A stretch of DNA of 64,000 nt from Ktedonosporobacter rubrisoli (GTDB taxonomy: Bacteria > Chloroflexota > Ktedonobacteria > Ktedonobacterales > Ktedonobacteraceae). Positions 41,001 through 50,235 of the stretch are shown here, one piece after another (position 1 is the first letter of the stretch; every line of letters starts with the position of its first letter). The translations under genes were made by a program, and so were the position numbers. The DNA lies in contig NZ_CP035758.1 in assembly GCF_004208415.1 (NCBI RefSeq), positions 4,712,001 to 4,776,000 of the forward strand. Direction: 5' to 3'. Below the pieces are notes generated by a model. The model saw only the letters and a list, made by a program, of their open reading frames with translations, had not been told where the DNA came from and made no database searches.

Positions 41001-42125
41001 ATGATCATACCATCTAATATTGAGCCGACCTTAAAACGCTATCAGCAAGAGATCCATACAGCCTTACAGGCCGCTATAGCCAGCGTCGAAGAGCAGGCCA
41101 ATGTCGCCGAGCTGGCGACGTTTTACGGGCCAATGAAATACCACCTGGGATGGGTGGACGCCAACTTTCAGCCGCTTAAAAGTAATCCCGGGAAATTGAT
41201 ACGCCCAACCCTGCTCTTGCTGGCCTACGAAGCCGCTGGCGCCTGGGGAACGACAGGAACTACACAGGCCTCCACAGATCTTTCCTATCTACAGCGAGCT
41301 TTACCGGCTGCGGCTGCCGTTGAATTGACGCATAATTACACGCTAATTCACGACGACATAGAAGATGGCGATGTGGAGCGCCGCCATCGCCCAACTGTCT
41401 GGAAAATATGGGGAATGCCGCAGGCTATCAATTTTGGGGATGGCATGATCTCGCTGGCACGCTTCACGCTCTGGAAAATGCTAAATCAAGGGGTAGATGC
41501 GGATGTGGCAGTTCGGCTTGCAGCCTCTTATGACCGCATGTGCCTGGTTCTCTCTGAAGGTCAGCATATGGATATGGCCTTTGAGCAGCGCCAGGATGTC
41601 TCGGTAGATCAGTACATCGATATGATCAGCCGGAAAACAGCGGCCCTTATCGCCTTTGCGGCCGAAGCTGGGGCTCGCCTTGGCACCCGCCGTCAGGAGA
41701 CAATCGAGCGCCTTTACGATTTTGGCCAGGCTCTGGGTATCGCCTTTCAGGTACGCGATGATCTTCTCAGCATCTGGGCCACGTCAACGGAATCCGGTAA
41801 AACTCCTGCCGGCGATATTTATCGTCGCAAGAAAAGCCTGCCGATACTCCATTCTCTTGAGCATGCTAATGCGCAGGATCGCCAAAAGCTGCATCATATT
41901 TATCAACAAGAGGCAGCTCTGACGCCAAAACAGGTACAGGATGTGCTTGACATTTTCGAACGCACCAGGACAAAAGAGTACTGCAGCACCTTCCTGACTC
42001 GCCAATGCCAGCTAGCACATTTGGCACTGGCCAACGTCCCGCGCTATAACAGTTCCATCTCGATGAGCGCCCTTGACCACATGAAGGCGCTGATACACTT
42101 TCTAGAAAAAGCTGCCACCGATTAA
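41001..42125 (+). CDS. Polyprenyl (geranylgeranyl-type) diphosphate synthase
   Basis: This 374-residue all-helical trans-prenyltransferase has the first Asp-rich motif HDDIEDGD (Asp118, 119, 122) followed by VERRHRPTVW, and the second RDDLLSIW (about 253-258) followed by SGKTPAGDIYRRKKSLP. Bulky residues upstream of the first motif control chain length but I cannot decide it here. The second motif has DDLLS where DDxLD is common. It adds isopentenyl units to allylic diphosphates for quinone, carotenoid or carrier lipid synthesis. A hairpin AATCTGC-CGCA-GCAGATT (40963-40980) sits before its start, so expression relative to the zinc-finger gene may be modulated. Confidence 0.87.
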   Translation: MIIPSNIEPTLKRYQQEIHTALQAAIASVEEQANVAELATFYGPMKYHLGWVDANFQPLKSNPGKLIRPTLLLLAYEAAGAWGTTGTTQASTDLSYLQRALPAAAAVELTHNYTLIHDDIEDGDVERRHRPTVWKIWGMPQAINFGDGMISLARFTLWKMLNQGVDADVAVRLAASYDRMCLVLSEGQHMDMAFEQRQDVSVDQYIDMISRKTAALIAFAAEAGARLGTRRQETIERLYDFGQALGIAFQVRDDLLSIWATSTESGKTPAGDIYRRKKSLPILHSLEHANAQDRQKLHHIYQQEAALTPKQVQDVLDIFERTRTKEYCSTFLTRQCQLAHLALANVPRYNSSISMSALDHMKALIHFLEKAATD

Positions 42126-42229
42126 GCAGCTCGTGCCGTCACAACCTGCGGTCAGTTCCCGGGCCAAGCAATGCAGTCTGTACTGCATCAGGCTTTAACT
42201 TGTGAAAAGCTTTAGAGCTCTTCAAGCTC

Positions 42230-42270
42230 TATCATAGGGATCATCTTTTAGCTGGATGATCTCTATGATA
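42230..42270. terminator. Bidirectional hairpin terminator
   Basis: TATCATAGGGATCATC (42230-42245) pairs along 16 positions (one G.T) with GATGATCTCTATGATA (42255-42270). It overlaps the end of the convergent WD40 gene. Confidence 0.8.
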
Positions 42271-43795
42271 ACTGCCATACGGTGACAGTATTGCCAGATG
42301 CCGAGGCCAATTGGTCAGCGCGCGCCGACCAGGTTAGCGCACTGACCGGGGCATTCTGTTGAAGGCGCAAAAGGGGCTTCTGGCCTTGTCCCGGCGCCCA
42401 GATCGAGAGCGTACCGTCGTCTGTGCCAACCGCGAGCAAGCGCGAATCAGGAGACCAGGCCAGAGAGCGTATGGCTGTATTCGAGACTTGTATGCGCCGT
42501 GGCCCATCCATACATTGAGGACCAAACTCGCCATTTGCCTGTATCTTACAGCTCAATCCGTCCCACAAGCGCACAATTCCATCATCGCCTCCCGCGACTA
42601 ATTGGCTGCCAGTAGGCGCAAAGGCCAGAGCATGTACCGAAACCTGCCCATCCAATAGATAGAGGCCATGGATTTCCCGCGCGCTTGCTGCGCTCCATAC
42701 GCGGATTACGCCTCCTTGCGAGGCTGAGGCAACCGTTTGCCCATCGGCAGACCAGCTTACTACTTCTATCGGGGCTGTATGGCGGGAAAAAATTTCTTGT
42801 TCATGATAATCAAATGTGTTCCATACGATTACACGCCTATCTATCGATCCAGAAACAGCCAATTGCTGACCTTGAGTAGCCCAGGCCAGACTTGTGACGG
42901 TGCCCATATGACGATGATTGTGCGCCAGCATTTCTCCACTTACTACATTGAAAAAAGTTATACGATTATTTGCACCTGTGACCAGTCGTTGCCCATCACC
43001 AGACCAGGCCAGGGCGCGTACAGCATCTTGCTGTGGCAGAATCTGACGTACAGTTCCGTCTACTCCCCAGATAAATACGCGGGCATCATCGCCCCCACTT
43101 GCTAACATACCGTCATGAGACCAGGCGATCGTGCGCACCTGTTGACGATGACGGGTAAAGGTTATCGTTGGCTTTGCCTGGATGGCCTGCGTTGACTGCC
43201 TATTGGCTGAACTCGCCGGCGGGGAACTTTGCTGAACGATGGATGAACCCGAATTACTCAGTATCTTTTTCAATACATCCGGCTCCCAGGCCCTAAAGGC
43301 TGCATATCCTATGCCCACGCTCCCAATGCCCAGGATGGCCCCGCTTAAAACCAGAAAGGCCCGACGCGTCGCATTAGGGGGCCGCTTCACTGCGGGCAGC
43401 AGTCCAGAAGTATTTTTCCTCTGCGGCAGAGCTGTAAAATACTCAGCATCAGCCAGGGTGGCCGACGAATAGAAGGTAGGATCGGGCAATCTTAGCGCCG
43501 AACTGTCGAGTAATGAGGGATCAAACGCCTCATTCGCCACAAACGATGCCAGGGCAAGCCTGGCGCCCGGCGTCACTCCTGCATCCTCTAGTGTGGCACT
43601 TTCTGGCAACATCGCCCCATTAGCGGTATGGCGCAATATATAGACAAGCCGATTGCCAAAAAGATCGGTTTGAGGAAGTCCCAACTCTTTGACCAGGATC
43701 GGTACGAGGGCAGAAACTGGGATATCGACCGCAAGTTCTGCAGGACGGACTGCCCCAAATGCATTCTCCTCTATTAATACCTTTACTTTCCGCAT
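42263..43795 (-). CDS. Ubiquitin-like (YukD/EsaB-type) domain, membrane helix and WD40 propeller
   Basis: The 510-residue protein has three parts. Residues 2-86 look like the YukD/EsaB ubiquitin-like fold (VKVLIEENAFGAVRPAEL, then TLEDAGVTPGARLALAS). A basic stretch precedes one helix (144-167: RRAFLVLSGAILGIGSVGIGY). From about 212 there are seven WD40 blades (for example ASGGDDARVFIWG, VAGGDDGIVRLWDG, VGTDDGTLSIWAP), closing a propeller that would lie outside the membrane. YukD/EsaB proteins act with type VII secretion; no WXG100 or EccC gene is in the window. A membrane sensor or scaffold is possible. Start: ATG at 43795, preceded by GAGGGAAGAG. The combination of domains is uncommon. Confidence 0.75.
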   Translation of the reverse strand: MRKVKVLIEENAFGAVRPAELAVDIPVSALVPILVKELGLPQTDLFGNRLVYILRHTANGAMLPESATLEDAGVTPGARLALASFVANEAFDPSLLDSSALRLPDPTFYSSATLADAEYFTALPQRKNTSGLLPAVKRPPNATRRAFLVLSGAILGIGSVGIGYAAFRAWEPDVLKKILSNSGSSIVQQSSPPASSANRQSTQAIQAKPTITFTRHRQQVRTIAWSHDGMLASGGDDARVFIWGVDGTVRQILPQQDAVRALAWSGDGQRLVTGANNRITFFNVVSGEMLAHNHRHMGTVTSLAWATQGQQLAVSGSIDRRVIVWNTFDYHEQEIFSRHTAPIEVVSWSADGQTVASASQGGVIRVWSAASAREIHGLYLLDGQVSVHALAFAPTGSQLVAGGDDGIVRLWDGLSCKIQANGEFGPQCMDGPRRIQVSNTAIRSLAWSPDSRLLAVGTDDGTLSIWAPGQGQKPLLRLQQNAPVSALTWSARADQLASASGNTVTVWQLS

Positions 43796-44352
43796 AACTC
43801 TTCCCTCTCACACTCCTCACTAGTAATAGTTTAGCACGAGCGGCGCACTTCTTTCTGGCAATATAAGTAAAACAGGCTATCTCAAAGTATATATAGTTAT
43901 ATCTCTATTCAGCAACATATATCTCATACAAAAACGAGTACGCCACCTTCAGCTGCAAGGGAGAGGGAAGATACGAGGACGGGGTACTCCTACTTTTTCA
44001 CTCGTCACTTGAACCTTGATAGTCTACTAACCAGAGCCCTAAATGGACCATTTTCTTTGGAAGCTCAAGATGTGTATCCGATTGATTTTTCCAATTTTGG
44101 GGAGTTCTCAATGCTTACAACTAGCGTGATATGATACAGAAGGCAGGCTTTCGACCTATAAAATATAGCATCCATACTATTGCTGAGTGCTGGACTTAGC
44201 AGCGCACTCAAGCGTAAAATGTAGAGAACACTTGCAGAAAATCTGGATGCTTGACGTCTTCCTTAATAATAAATCTAGGGTAGCCTATATACACTATGTA
44301 GACTCATAGCATACATACGGAACTGCTAAAAATTGTCGACGGAGACCACACA
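43796..44352. other. 557-base divergent intergenic region
   Basis: Promoters of the WD40 gene (minus) and the pyrophosphatase gene (plus). A perfect 7-bp hairpin, TGAGTGC (44184-44190) with GCACTCA (44204-44210), lies 140 bases before the pyrophosphatase start; its role is unknown. No coding frame or RNA gene is recognised. Confidence 0.4.
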
Positions 44353-46005
44353 ATGACACGACCTATCTATGTACTTGGGCATAAAAATTCTGATATGGAC
44401 TCGGTTGCTTCAGCCTACGCTTATGCACGGCTCTTACAGATACAAGGTGAAGAGCAGGCCATTGCGGCTCGCCATGGTGAACTCAAACCAGAGATAGCAA
44501 TGGTGCTTGAACGTTACCAGGTTGAGCCGCCAGAGGCGCTAGAAGATGTCTATCTGCAGGTCCGCGACGTAATGCGTCGCGGCGTTATCTCAGCCCATGT
44601 TGATCAATCACTGCTGGAAGCCGGACAGCTGTTGCAAGAGCATAGCCGGCGTTCTATGCCTGTTGTAGATTCAGACAACAAAGTACAGGGGATTATTGCC
44701 AACGAAGACTTTGCCAAACTTTTCTTCAACGATCTCGATCCCCAATCAGTTAACCGTATCCCTCTGCAACGCGATAACCTGGTACGCGTACTTAAAGGAC
44801 GGGTGCTTGTCGAAGGGCGCCGTAAGCTGGGCAATCGCGTCCTGGTAGGAGCTATGGAGCCCGATACCATGGCCGAATATATCGAAACTGGCTGCCTGGT
44901 CGTACTGGGAGATCGCGAAGACGCTCAGACCAAGGCTATTGAATGCGGAGCAGCAGCCCTTGTGATTACCGGTGATTTACTCGTCTCGGAGCGCACTCTT
45001 AGCGCTGCGCGCCAGCATGGCGTCATGGTTATTAGCACGGGACATCATACCTTTACTACTGTGCGCTTGATCAACCTGAGTATTCGCGTCCAGGATATCA
45101 TGAATCGCGAATACAGTTTTTGCCACCCCGACGATCATATGAGCGAAATACAATCTACATTGGCTCGCAGTCGCTCTCTACCTGTATTGGACAACGAGGG
45201 GAAACTTGTTGGCTACCTCTCACGTACGGATCTTATCAATGCGCGCCCCAAGCGGGTCGTCCTGGTAGATCACAATGAGCAATCTCAGGCTGTAGACGGT
45301 ATTGAAGAGGCTGAAGTGCTTGGCATTATTGACCACCATCGCATAGCAGATGTGCATACCAGCAAGCCGATCATGTTCCGTGCCGATCCCGTAGGTTGCA
45401 CAGGAACCATTATCGTCGGCTTATACCACGAAGCAGGCATTCCTATTCCACGCGAGGTAGCCGGCCTCTTGCTGGCTGGCCTACTCTACGATACGTTGAT
45501 CTTGCGCTCTCCTACCTGCACGCCGCGTGATGAGCGTGTGGCGGCCGAATTAGCCGCAATCACTGGCGAGGATATTGAGCAATTTGGCCAGGAAATCTTT
45601 GCCGCAGCCGCCCGTGACCTGGAAACAAAGCCGGCCGAATCGCTTATCACCTCCGACTTCAAAGAGTTCACAGTCCACAATGACATATTTGCTATCGGCA
45701 CCGTTGAGACTGCCAGCCCAAGCACAATAGAGAAGCGCAGCGCTGAATTACAGGAAACGATGCGGCGCATCACCCAGGAACGCGGCTATACTGCCTTTCT
45801 GTTTATGATTGTCGATATTATAAATATGAACTGCCATCTGCTTATCATGGGAGCCGAAAATGCCGTAGCTGAAGCTCTTGGTGTTGCTCTGGAGCCCAGC
45901 GGGCATAGCGCGACCATTACCGGTCTTGTTTCGCGGAAGAAACAACTTGTACCGCTGCTACCGCGCATTCAGGCTCTGGCAACCGAGCAGGCGAGCGCTC
46001 TCTAA
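44353..46005 (+). CDS. ppaC: Family II inorganic pyrophosphatase with CBS-DRTGG-CBS regulatory insert
   Basis: The 550-residue cytoplasmic enzyme hydrolyses pyrophosphate using Mn or Co. It has GHKNSDMDSV (9-18), the DHH motif IIDHHRIADV (about 325-334) and the C-terminal SRKKQLVPLLP that binds PPi. The extra length comes from a regulatory insert after the first 65 residues: CBS (about 70-120), DRTGG domain (about 125-240) and CBS (about 245-300). In studied enzymes this insert binds AMP/ADP (inhibiting) or ATP and diadenosine polyphosphates (activating). A membrane pyrophosphatase follows 244 bases downstream on the same strand. Start: ATG at 44353, preceded by GGAGACC. Confidence 0.9.
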   Translation: MTRPIYVLGHKNSDMDSVASAYAYARLLQIQGEEQAIAARHGELKPEIAMVLERYQVEPPEALEDVYLQVRDVMRRGVISAHVDQSLLEAGQLLQEHSRRSMPVVDSDNKVQGIIANEDFAKLFFNDLDPQSVNRIPLQRDNLVRVLKGRVLVEGRRKLGNRVLVGAMEPDTMAEYIETGCLVVLGDREDAQTKAIECGAAALVITGDLLVSERTLSAARQHGVMVISTGHHTFTTVRLINLSIRVQDIMNREYSFCHPDDHMSEIQSTLARSRSLPVLDNEGKLVGYLSRTDLINARPKRVVLVDHNEQSQAVDGIEEAEVLGIIDHHRIADVHTSKPIMFRADPVGCTGTIIVGLYHEAGIPIPREVAGLLLAGLLYDTLILRSPTCTPRDERVAAELAAITGEDIEQFGQEIFAAAARDLETKPAESLITSDFKEFTVHNDIFAIGTVETASPSTIEKRSAELQETMRRITQERGYTAFLFMIVDIINMNCHLLIMGAENAVAEALGVALEPSGHSATITGLVSRKKQLVPLLPRIQALATEQASAL

Positions 46006-46125
46006 GCCGCCTGTTATAGCTGAGATATACCGAATGGCCATTTAATACTCTGCCATCCCTGAATCCACTTGTCCTACACTTGTCATGGCCTGAATGCTAT
46101 GCTACACTAAATTTGCGATTCAGAA

Positions 46126-46182
46126 ATCCCGTAATATGTAGAGGCGGCACCCAAGCCGTCTCTACTGTAGCTCTAACGGGAT
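46126..46182 (+). repeat. Nested inverted repeat upstream of hppA
   Basis: Outer pair ATCCCGT (46126-46132) and ACGGGAT (46176-46182). Inner 11-bp stem GTAGAGGCGGC (46138-46148) with GCCGTCTCTAC (46155-46165), one G.T. The loop is ACCCAA. It lies 66 bases before the GTG of hppA and could be a leader structure, a terminator after the pyrophosphatase gene, or a dispersed palindrome. Confidence 0.6.
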
Positions 46183-46248
46183 AGGTCCCCTTACAGCGTT
46201 GACTAGGCGCAATGTCTGCGCAGCCTCGTAAGGAGGGTAACTTCTATC

Positions 46249-48510
46249 GTGGGTAGTTATATCTGGGTCCCCATCTGTGTAGGACTTCTCGCTGTACTCT
46301 TTGCAGCCTATCTTGCCGGCTATGTTCTACGTAAAGATACTGGCACACCAGCCATGCAGAAAGTCTCCAATGCTATTTTCTCTGGAGCAATGGCTTTCCT
46401 CAATCGGCAATACCGTACGATAGCCGTTCTTGCTGTTTTCGCGGCGATCATTGTTGCTGCAGTTCTCGCTCTACTTGGCCAGGGAAGCGCGGCTGACAAG
46501 TTTAATCTCGCCTGGCATACGGCTATAGCTTTCCTCATAGGGGCGCTCTGCTCCGGAGTCTCCGGCTACATTGGTATGTATGTAGCCGTGAAATCCAATA
46601 TTCGTACGGCCAGTGCGGCAACCAGAAGCCTGGGGGAGGCCTTGATGGTCGCGCTACGCGGCGGAGCCGTCTCTAGTTTCCTGGTAGTCTCGCTCTCGCT
46701 GCTTGGTGTCTCGCTGGTATTTACCGCCTATGGAGGCCTCGTAAATCCCGCGCTAGCTCCTTCGCTCATTGTGGGCTTTGGCTTTGGCGCTAGCTTTGTC
46801 GCGCTGTTCGCCCAGCTTGGTGGTGGCATTTACACCAAGGCCGCTGATGTGGGCGCCGACCTGGTAGGCAAAATTGAGGCCAACATCCCCGAGGACGATC
46901 CGCGCAACCCAGCCGTTATCGCCGATCTGGTTGGTGACAACGTAGGAGATTGCGCAGGGCGTGGCGCGGACCTCTTTGAATCGACGGCAGCCGAAAACAT
47001 AGGAGCCATGATTCTAGGGGTAGCGCTCTACGCAGCTACCAGAAATATCGGCTGGATTCTCTTGCCCCCAGTTATTCAGGCCATCGGTCTGATTGCTTCT
47101 GCGGCCGGCCTACTCTATGTTCGTCCTTCTGTGGTAAAGGAGCCAGATAAAGCGGCGGGACGCGATCCGGGTGAAATTGCCATGCAGCAACTCAACATCG
47201 GCTACTACATCACCTGCGCGCTCTCGATCATCGGTGTCTTTCTTGGCTGCTATCTCCTGCTAAACGGCCCCGGCATCACCGGCAATTATGGTATTCCGGC
47301 CTGGGTCTGGTACGGTCTGGCCGGTACCGTAGGCATTCTGCTAAGCATAGCTTTTGTCTACATTACGCAGTACTATACGGCCGGAACATGGCGTCCCGTC
47401 CGCAAGATTGCCGCAGCCACGCTCACAGGTCCCGCCACGACTATCATCACGGGAATCGCTGTAGCTTTCGAGTGCGTCGCGCTACCGGTACTGGCCATAT
47501 GTATCGCGCTGGGCCTCTCCTTCTTCCTGGGCAGTCAGGTACACATGCCCCTCATCACAGGGGCTAGTTCTGGCGTCATCAATGTGAGTGGCATCTTTGG
47601 TACAGCCGTGGCGACAATGGGCATGCTGATGAGCTGCGCCTATATTCTGGCAATGGATACTTTCGGCCCCATCACCGACAACGCCGGCGGCATTACCGAG
47701 ATGGGCGGCCAGGCCGAATCTGCGCGCGAGATCACCGATGCCCTTGATAGCGTGGGGAATACTACTAAGGCTCTCACCAAGGGATATGGCATTGGTTCAG
47801 CTGCGCTGGCGGCCTTCCTGCTCTTTAGCGCCTACCTTGATGTGCTCTTCTCCTATAAACATAATCCGGCTGTATATCGCGTCGATCTTGCCGATATCAC
47901 TGTTTTTATCGCCGCGCTCATCGGGATTACGCTCATTTTCTTCTTTAGCGCACTGGCCATTCAGGCAGTAGGAACCGCAGCCAAGCGCATGATCGAGGAA
48001 GTACGCCGCCAGTTGCGCGACAATCCTAAAATTATGGCCGAGCGTGTGGAAGATCGCGTCGATCCCGATTACGCGCGCTGCGTGGATATCAGCACGCGTG
48101 GGGCCTTGCGAGCGATGATCTTACCGGGCCTTGTCGCTGTACTCACCCCGATTGTCGTCGGTATTATTCTAGGACCACAGGCCGAAGCTGGCTTGCTGAT
48201 GGTCGGCACAATGGGCGGTATCGTGGTTGCCCTCTTCCTCAATAATGGTGGTGGCGCCTGGGACAACGCCAAGAAATATATAGAGGCCGGCTACTTACGC
48301 GTCAACGAGGAAGGAGAGATGCTTGATCGCCTCGATCCCAACGGCACCGTCCTTGGCAAAAAGAGCGAGCCCCACAAGGCCGGGGTAGTGGGCGATACGG
48401 TTGGTGATCCATTCAAGGATACAGCAGGGCCTTCACTGCATGTTGTGATTAAATTGCTCAGCACGATCACACTAGTCCTTGCTCCCCTCTATATAGCCCT
48501 ACACCCATAG
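46249..48510 (+). CDS. hppA: Membrane-bound pyrophosphatase, K+-independent H+ pump type
   Basis: The 753-residue, 16-helix pump couples PPi hydrolysis to ion export. Signature: GGGIYTKAADVGADLVGKIE then NIPEDDPRNPAVIADL and VGDNVGDCAGRGADLF. The selectivity marker GNTTKALTKG has Lys507 at the position that is Ala in K+-dependent enzymes; a lysine there replaces the K+ requirement and marks the K+-independent H+ pumps. The start is a GTG at 46249 with GGAGGG about 10 bases upstream. Its neighbour is a soluble family II pyrophosphatase, so the two use the same substrate in different ways. A good terminator follows at 48545-48577. Confidence 0.94.
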   Translation: MGSYIWVPICVGLLAVLFAAYLAGYVLRKDTGTPAMQKVSNAIFSGAMAFLNRQYRTIAVLAVFAAIIVAAVLALLGQGSAADKFNLAWHTAIAFLIGALCSGVSGYIGMYVAVKSNIRTASAATRSLGEALMVALRGGAVSSFLVVSLSLLGVSLVFTAYGGLVNPALAPSLIVGFGFGASFVALFAQLGGGIYTKAADVGADLVGKIEANIPEDDPRNPAVIADLVGDNVGDCAGRGADLFESTAAENIGAMILGVALYAATRNIGWILLPPVIQAIGLIASAAGLLYVRPSVVKEPDKAAGRDPGEIAMQQLNIGYYITCALSIIGVFLGCYLLLNGPGITGNYGIPAWVWYGLAGTVGILLSIAFVYITQYYTAGTWRPVRKIAAATLTGPATTIITGIAVAFECVALPVLAICIALGLSFFLGSQVHMPLITGASSGVINVSGIFGTAVATMGMLMSCAYILAMDTFGPITDNAGGITEMGGQAESAREITDALDSVGNTTKALTKGYGIGSAALAAFLLFSAYLDVLFSYKHNPAVYRVDLADITVFIAALIGITLIFFFSALAIQAVGTAAKRMIEEVRRQLRDNPKIMAERVEDRVDPDYARCVDISTRGALRAMILPGLVAVLTPIVVGIILGPQAEAGLLMVGTMGGIVVALFLNNGGGAWDNAKKYIEAGYLRVNEEGEMLDRLDPNGTVLGKKSEPHKAGVVGDTVGDPFKDTAGPSLHVVIKLLSTITLVLAPLYIALHP

Positions 48511-48544
48511 ATAGATCCTCTCACGATACTTTTTGAGGCAAAAG

Positions 48545-48577
48545 GCTCCCAGTTTAATTACATCCTGGGAGCTTTTC
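48545..48577 (+). terminator. Rho-independent terminator of hppA
   Basis: GCTCCCAG (48545-48552) pairs with CTGGGAGC (48565-48572), followed by TTTTCTT. Confidence 0.85.
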
Positions 48578-48754
48578 TTCTCCATAACATCTTCCTGGAT
48601 ACTTATTGCCTTCCTGCCTCGTATTACAATCAAATGTTATCATAGCTAAAACGCTGTTTGATAGTTACTCAAAGGCTTCGTGAATACAATCCTATTCACT
48701 TTACACGAAGCTCTCTACATCAAAGCTATTAGCATTATCAGGAGGATGTGTCGC

Positions 48755-48976
48755 ATGTGTACGCCTCGCAGAAGAGGATCTATTCCCGCTATCTACCTTA
48801 TGCTCACCGTATTATGTCTCCTGCTCGTGGGCTGTAACGTAAATCTCAGCAGCCAGCAGGGCTTTAGTACTCGACAGAGCAGCGCCAGCACGTGTCAGGA
48901 GAACTGCACAAGCGGTTCCGGGACCCAGGGGTTAAGGTTTTTGTCGAGCCAAATGCCGGTGATCATGTTATTGTAA
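48755..48976 (+). pseudogene. Lipoprotein signal region, apparently out of frame with the phospholipase D gene
   Basis: From the ATG at 48755 (GGAGG nine bases before; the ATG at 48746 touches it) the frame encodes a textbook lipoprotein signal: basic MCTPRRRGS, hydrophobic core, lipobox LLVGC, then a Ser/Gln/Cys linker. It stops at 48976 without a domain. The phospholipase D frame runs one base behind and overlaps. One extra G in GGGG near 48929-48933 would continue the linker smoothly into GVKVFVEPNAGD of the hydrolase. So the two are probably one gene broken by a single-base deletion, a sequencing error, or a site of frame change. Confidence 0.6.
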
Positions 48977-49848
48977 ATGCAATTAGCGCAGCAAAGAGCT
49001 CAGTACAGCTAGAGATCTATCTTTTAACCGATCGCAGCGTGATCAAGGCTCTAGAAGAGGATGCGCACAGAGGAATCAACGTGAGCGTGATGCTAGAACC
49101 ACATCCGTATGGAGGAGGTCCTTCGCCTCAGCGCACGCTCGACGAGCTGAGCGCAGCTGGTGTTAAGACAAAACCAACCAGCTCTAGCTTCTCGCTAACG
49201 CACGAGAAAGGCATGATTATCGATAATGCGACTGTCTATATCATGACTGCAAACTTCACGCTGTCAGCTCTTGGAGGCAGCCGGAGCACGACCAATCGCG
49301 AATATGGCATCATCGATACCAATCAGCAGGATGTTCAGGCTGTCGTGGCTATTTTCCAGGCCGATTGGAATCGCACGACAGCACATTTCAACGATTCTAA
49401 CCTTGTCGTCAGCCCTATCAACTCGCGCTCTACCTTCGAGTCGCTGATCAATGGAGCCCATAAAAGCCTGCTGATAGAAGCTGAAGAGATGCAAGATCAG
49501 GATATTGAGCAGGCTATCGTCAATGCCGCCAAACATGGGGTCCAGGTTCAGGTTATCATGCCACAGCCGCGCAGCACAAGTGAAGGGGACGGATCAGGAG
49601 ATAGCAATAGCCAGGGCATTACTGTTATTAGCCAGGGAGGCGCTCATGTAAAAGAAGATCCGCATCTTTATATGCACGCCAAAATAATGGTTGTAGACGG
49701 GCAAAAAGCCTTTGTCGGCTCCGAAAACATTTCTACGGCCTCGCTTGATAAGAACCGCGAGCTGGGCATTCTCATTTCTGATCAGGGGGTCCTTAACACC
49801 CTGACCCAAACATTCCAGCAGGATTGGGGAGAATCTCAAGGCTTATAG
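48892..49848 (+). CDS. Phospholipase D-like hydrolase (two HKD motifs), N-terminus uncertain
   Basis: The frame gives 318 residues when read from GTG 48892, but homology only begins at GVKVFVEPNAGDHVIVNAIS. It has both PLD motifs: HEKGMIIDN in the first half (the Ser/Asn pair replaced by TANFTLSALGGS) and MHAKIMVVDGQKAFVGSENIS in the second. Such secreted or lipid-anchored enzymes cleave phosphodiesters; cardiolipin synthases and nucleases share the fold. The natural N-terminus is probably the lipoprotein signal in the other frame just upstream, joined by one base. If the break is real, the enzyme may be made without its signal. A hairpin follows at 49877-49904. Confidence 0.78.
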   Translation: MSGELHKRFRDPGVKVFVEPNAGDHVIVNAISAAKSSVQLEIYLLTDRSVIKALEEDAHRGINVSVMLEPHPYGGGPSPQRTLDELSAAGVKTKPTSSSFSLTHEKGMIIDNATVYIMTANFTLSALGGSRSTTNREYGIIDTNQQDVQAVVAIFQADWNRTTAHFNDSNLVVSPINSRSTFESLINGAHKSLLIEAEEMQDQDIEQAIVNAAKHGVQVQVIMPQPRSTSEGDGSGDSNSQGITVISQGGAHVKEDPHLYMHAKIMVVDGQKAFVGSENISTASLDKNRELGILISDQGVLNTLTQTFQQDWGESQGL

Positions 49849-49876
49849 CGTGCACCATTGCAGGCATGCTTAATAG

Positions 49877-49904
49877 GAAGGAAGTGGCACGCGCCACTTC
49901 CTTC
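49877..49904 (+). terminator. 12-bp hairpin after the phospholipase D gene
   Basis: GAAGGAAGTGGC at 49877-49888 pairs with GCCACTTCCTTC at 49893-49904 apart from possible end fraying; the loop is ACGC. No T tract follows, so Rho-independent termination is not certain. Confidence 0.6.
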
Positions 49905-50206
49905 GGCTTCGTTAGAGCCTGAAAACTGAGATAAGCCGAGCTCTCGCCATAAACCCGCGCGAATCAAGCAGCATAGACTAAATTTCTCCACGAAGCTGCC
50001 GCTGTTCCCCCAATTCACTAAAGGTAGATACCGCAAGAGCAAGCCTTCTGATACTAAGAATCAGCCTTTTCTAAATAATTTAGTCCTACATCAGGAACCC
50101 AATAAGGCAAATATAAACAAAAAGACCAATGGTTACCACATTGAATTATATAAAAGATCAAAGTACATATTTCAGTACAGATATTCAAAAATGCAATTAA
50201 TTACAT

Positions 50207-50235
50207 TTGACATCAACAAAATTATCAATTATTAT
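50207..50235 (+). promoter_or_regulatory. Promoter of the MFS gene
   Basis: TTGACA (50207-50212), 17-base spacer, TATTAT (50230-50235). It is 63 bases upstream of the ATG. A TATAAT three bases further on is an alternative -10. Confidence 0.65.

Noticed and set aside
48890..48940. Programmed -1 frameshift in the phospholipase D gene
   Set aside because: The expected X-XXY-YYZ heptamer is missing in the overlap; a one-base change in GGGG explains the break more simply.
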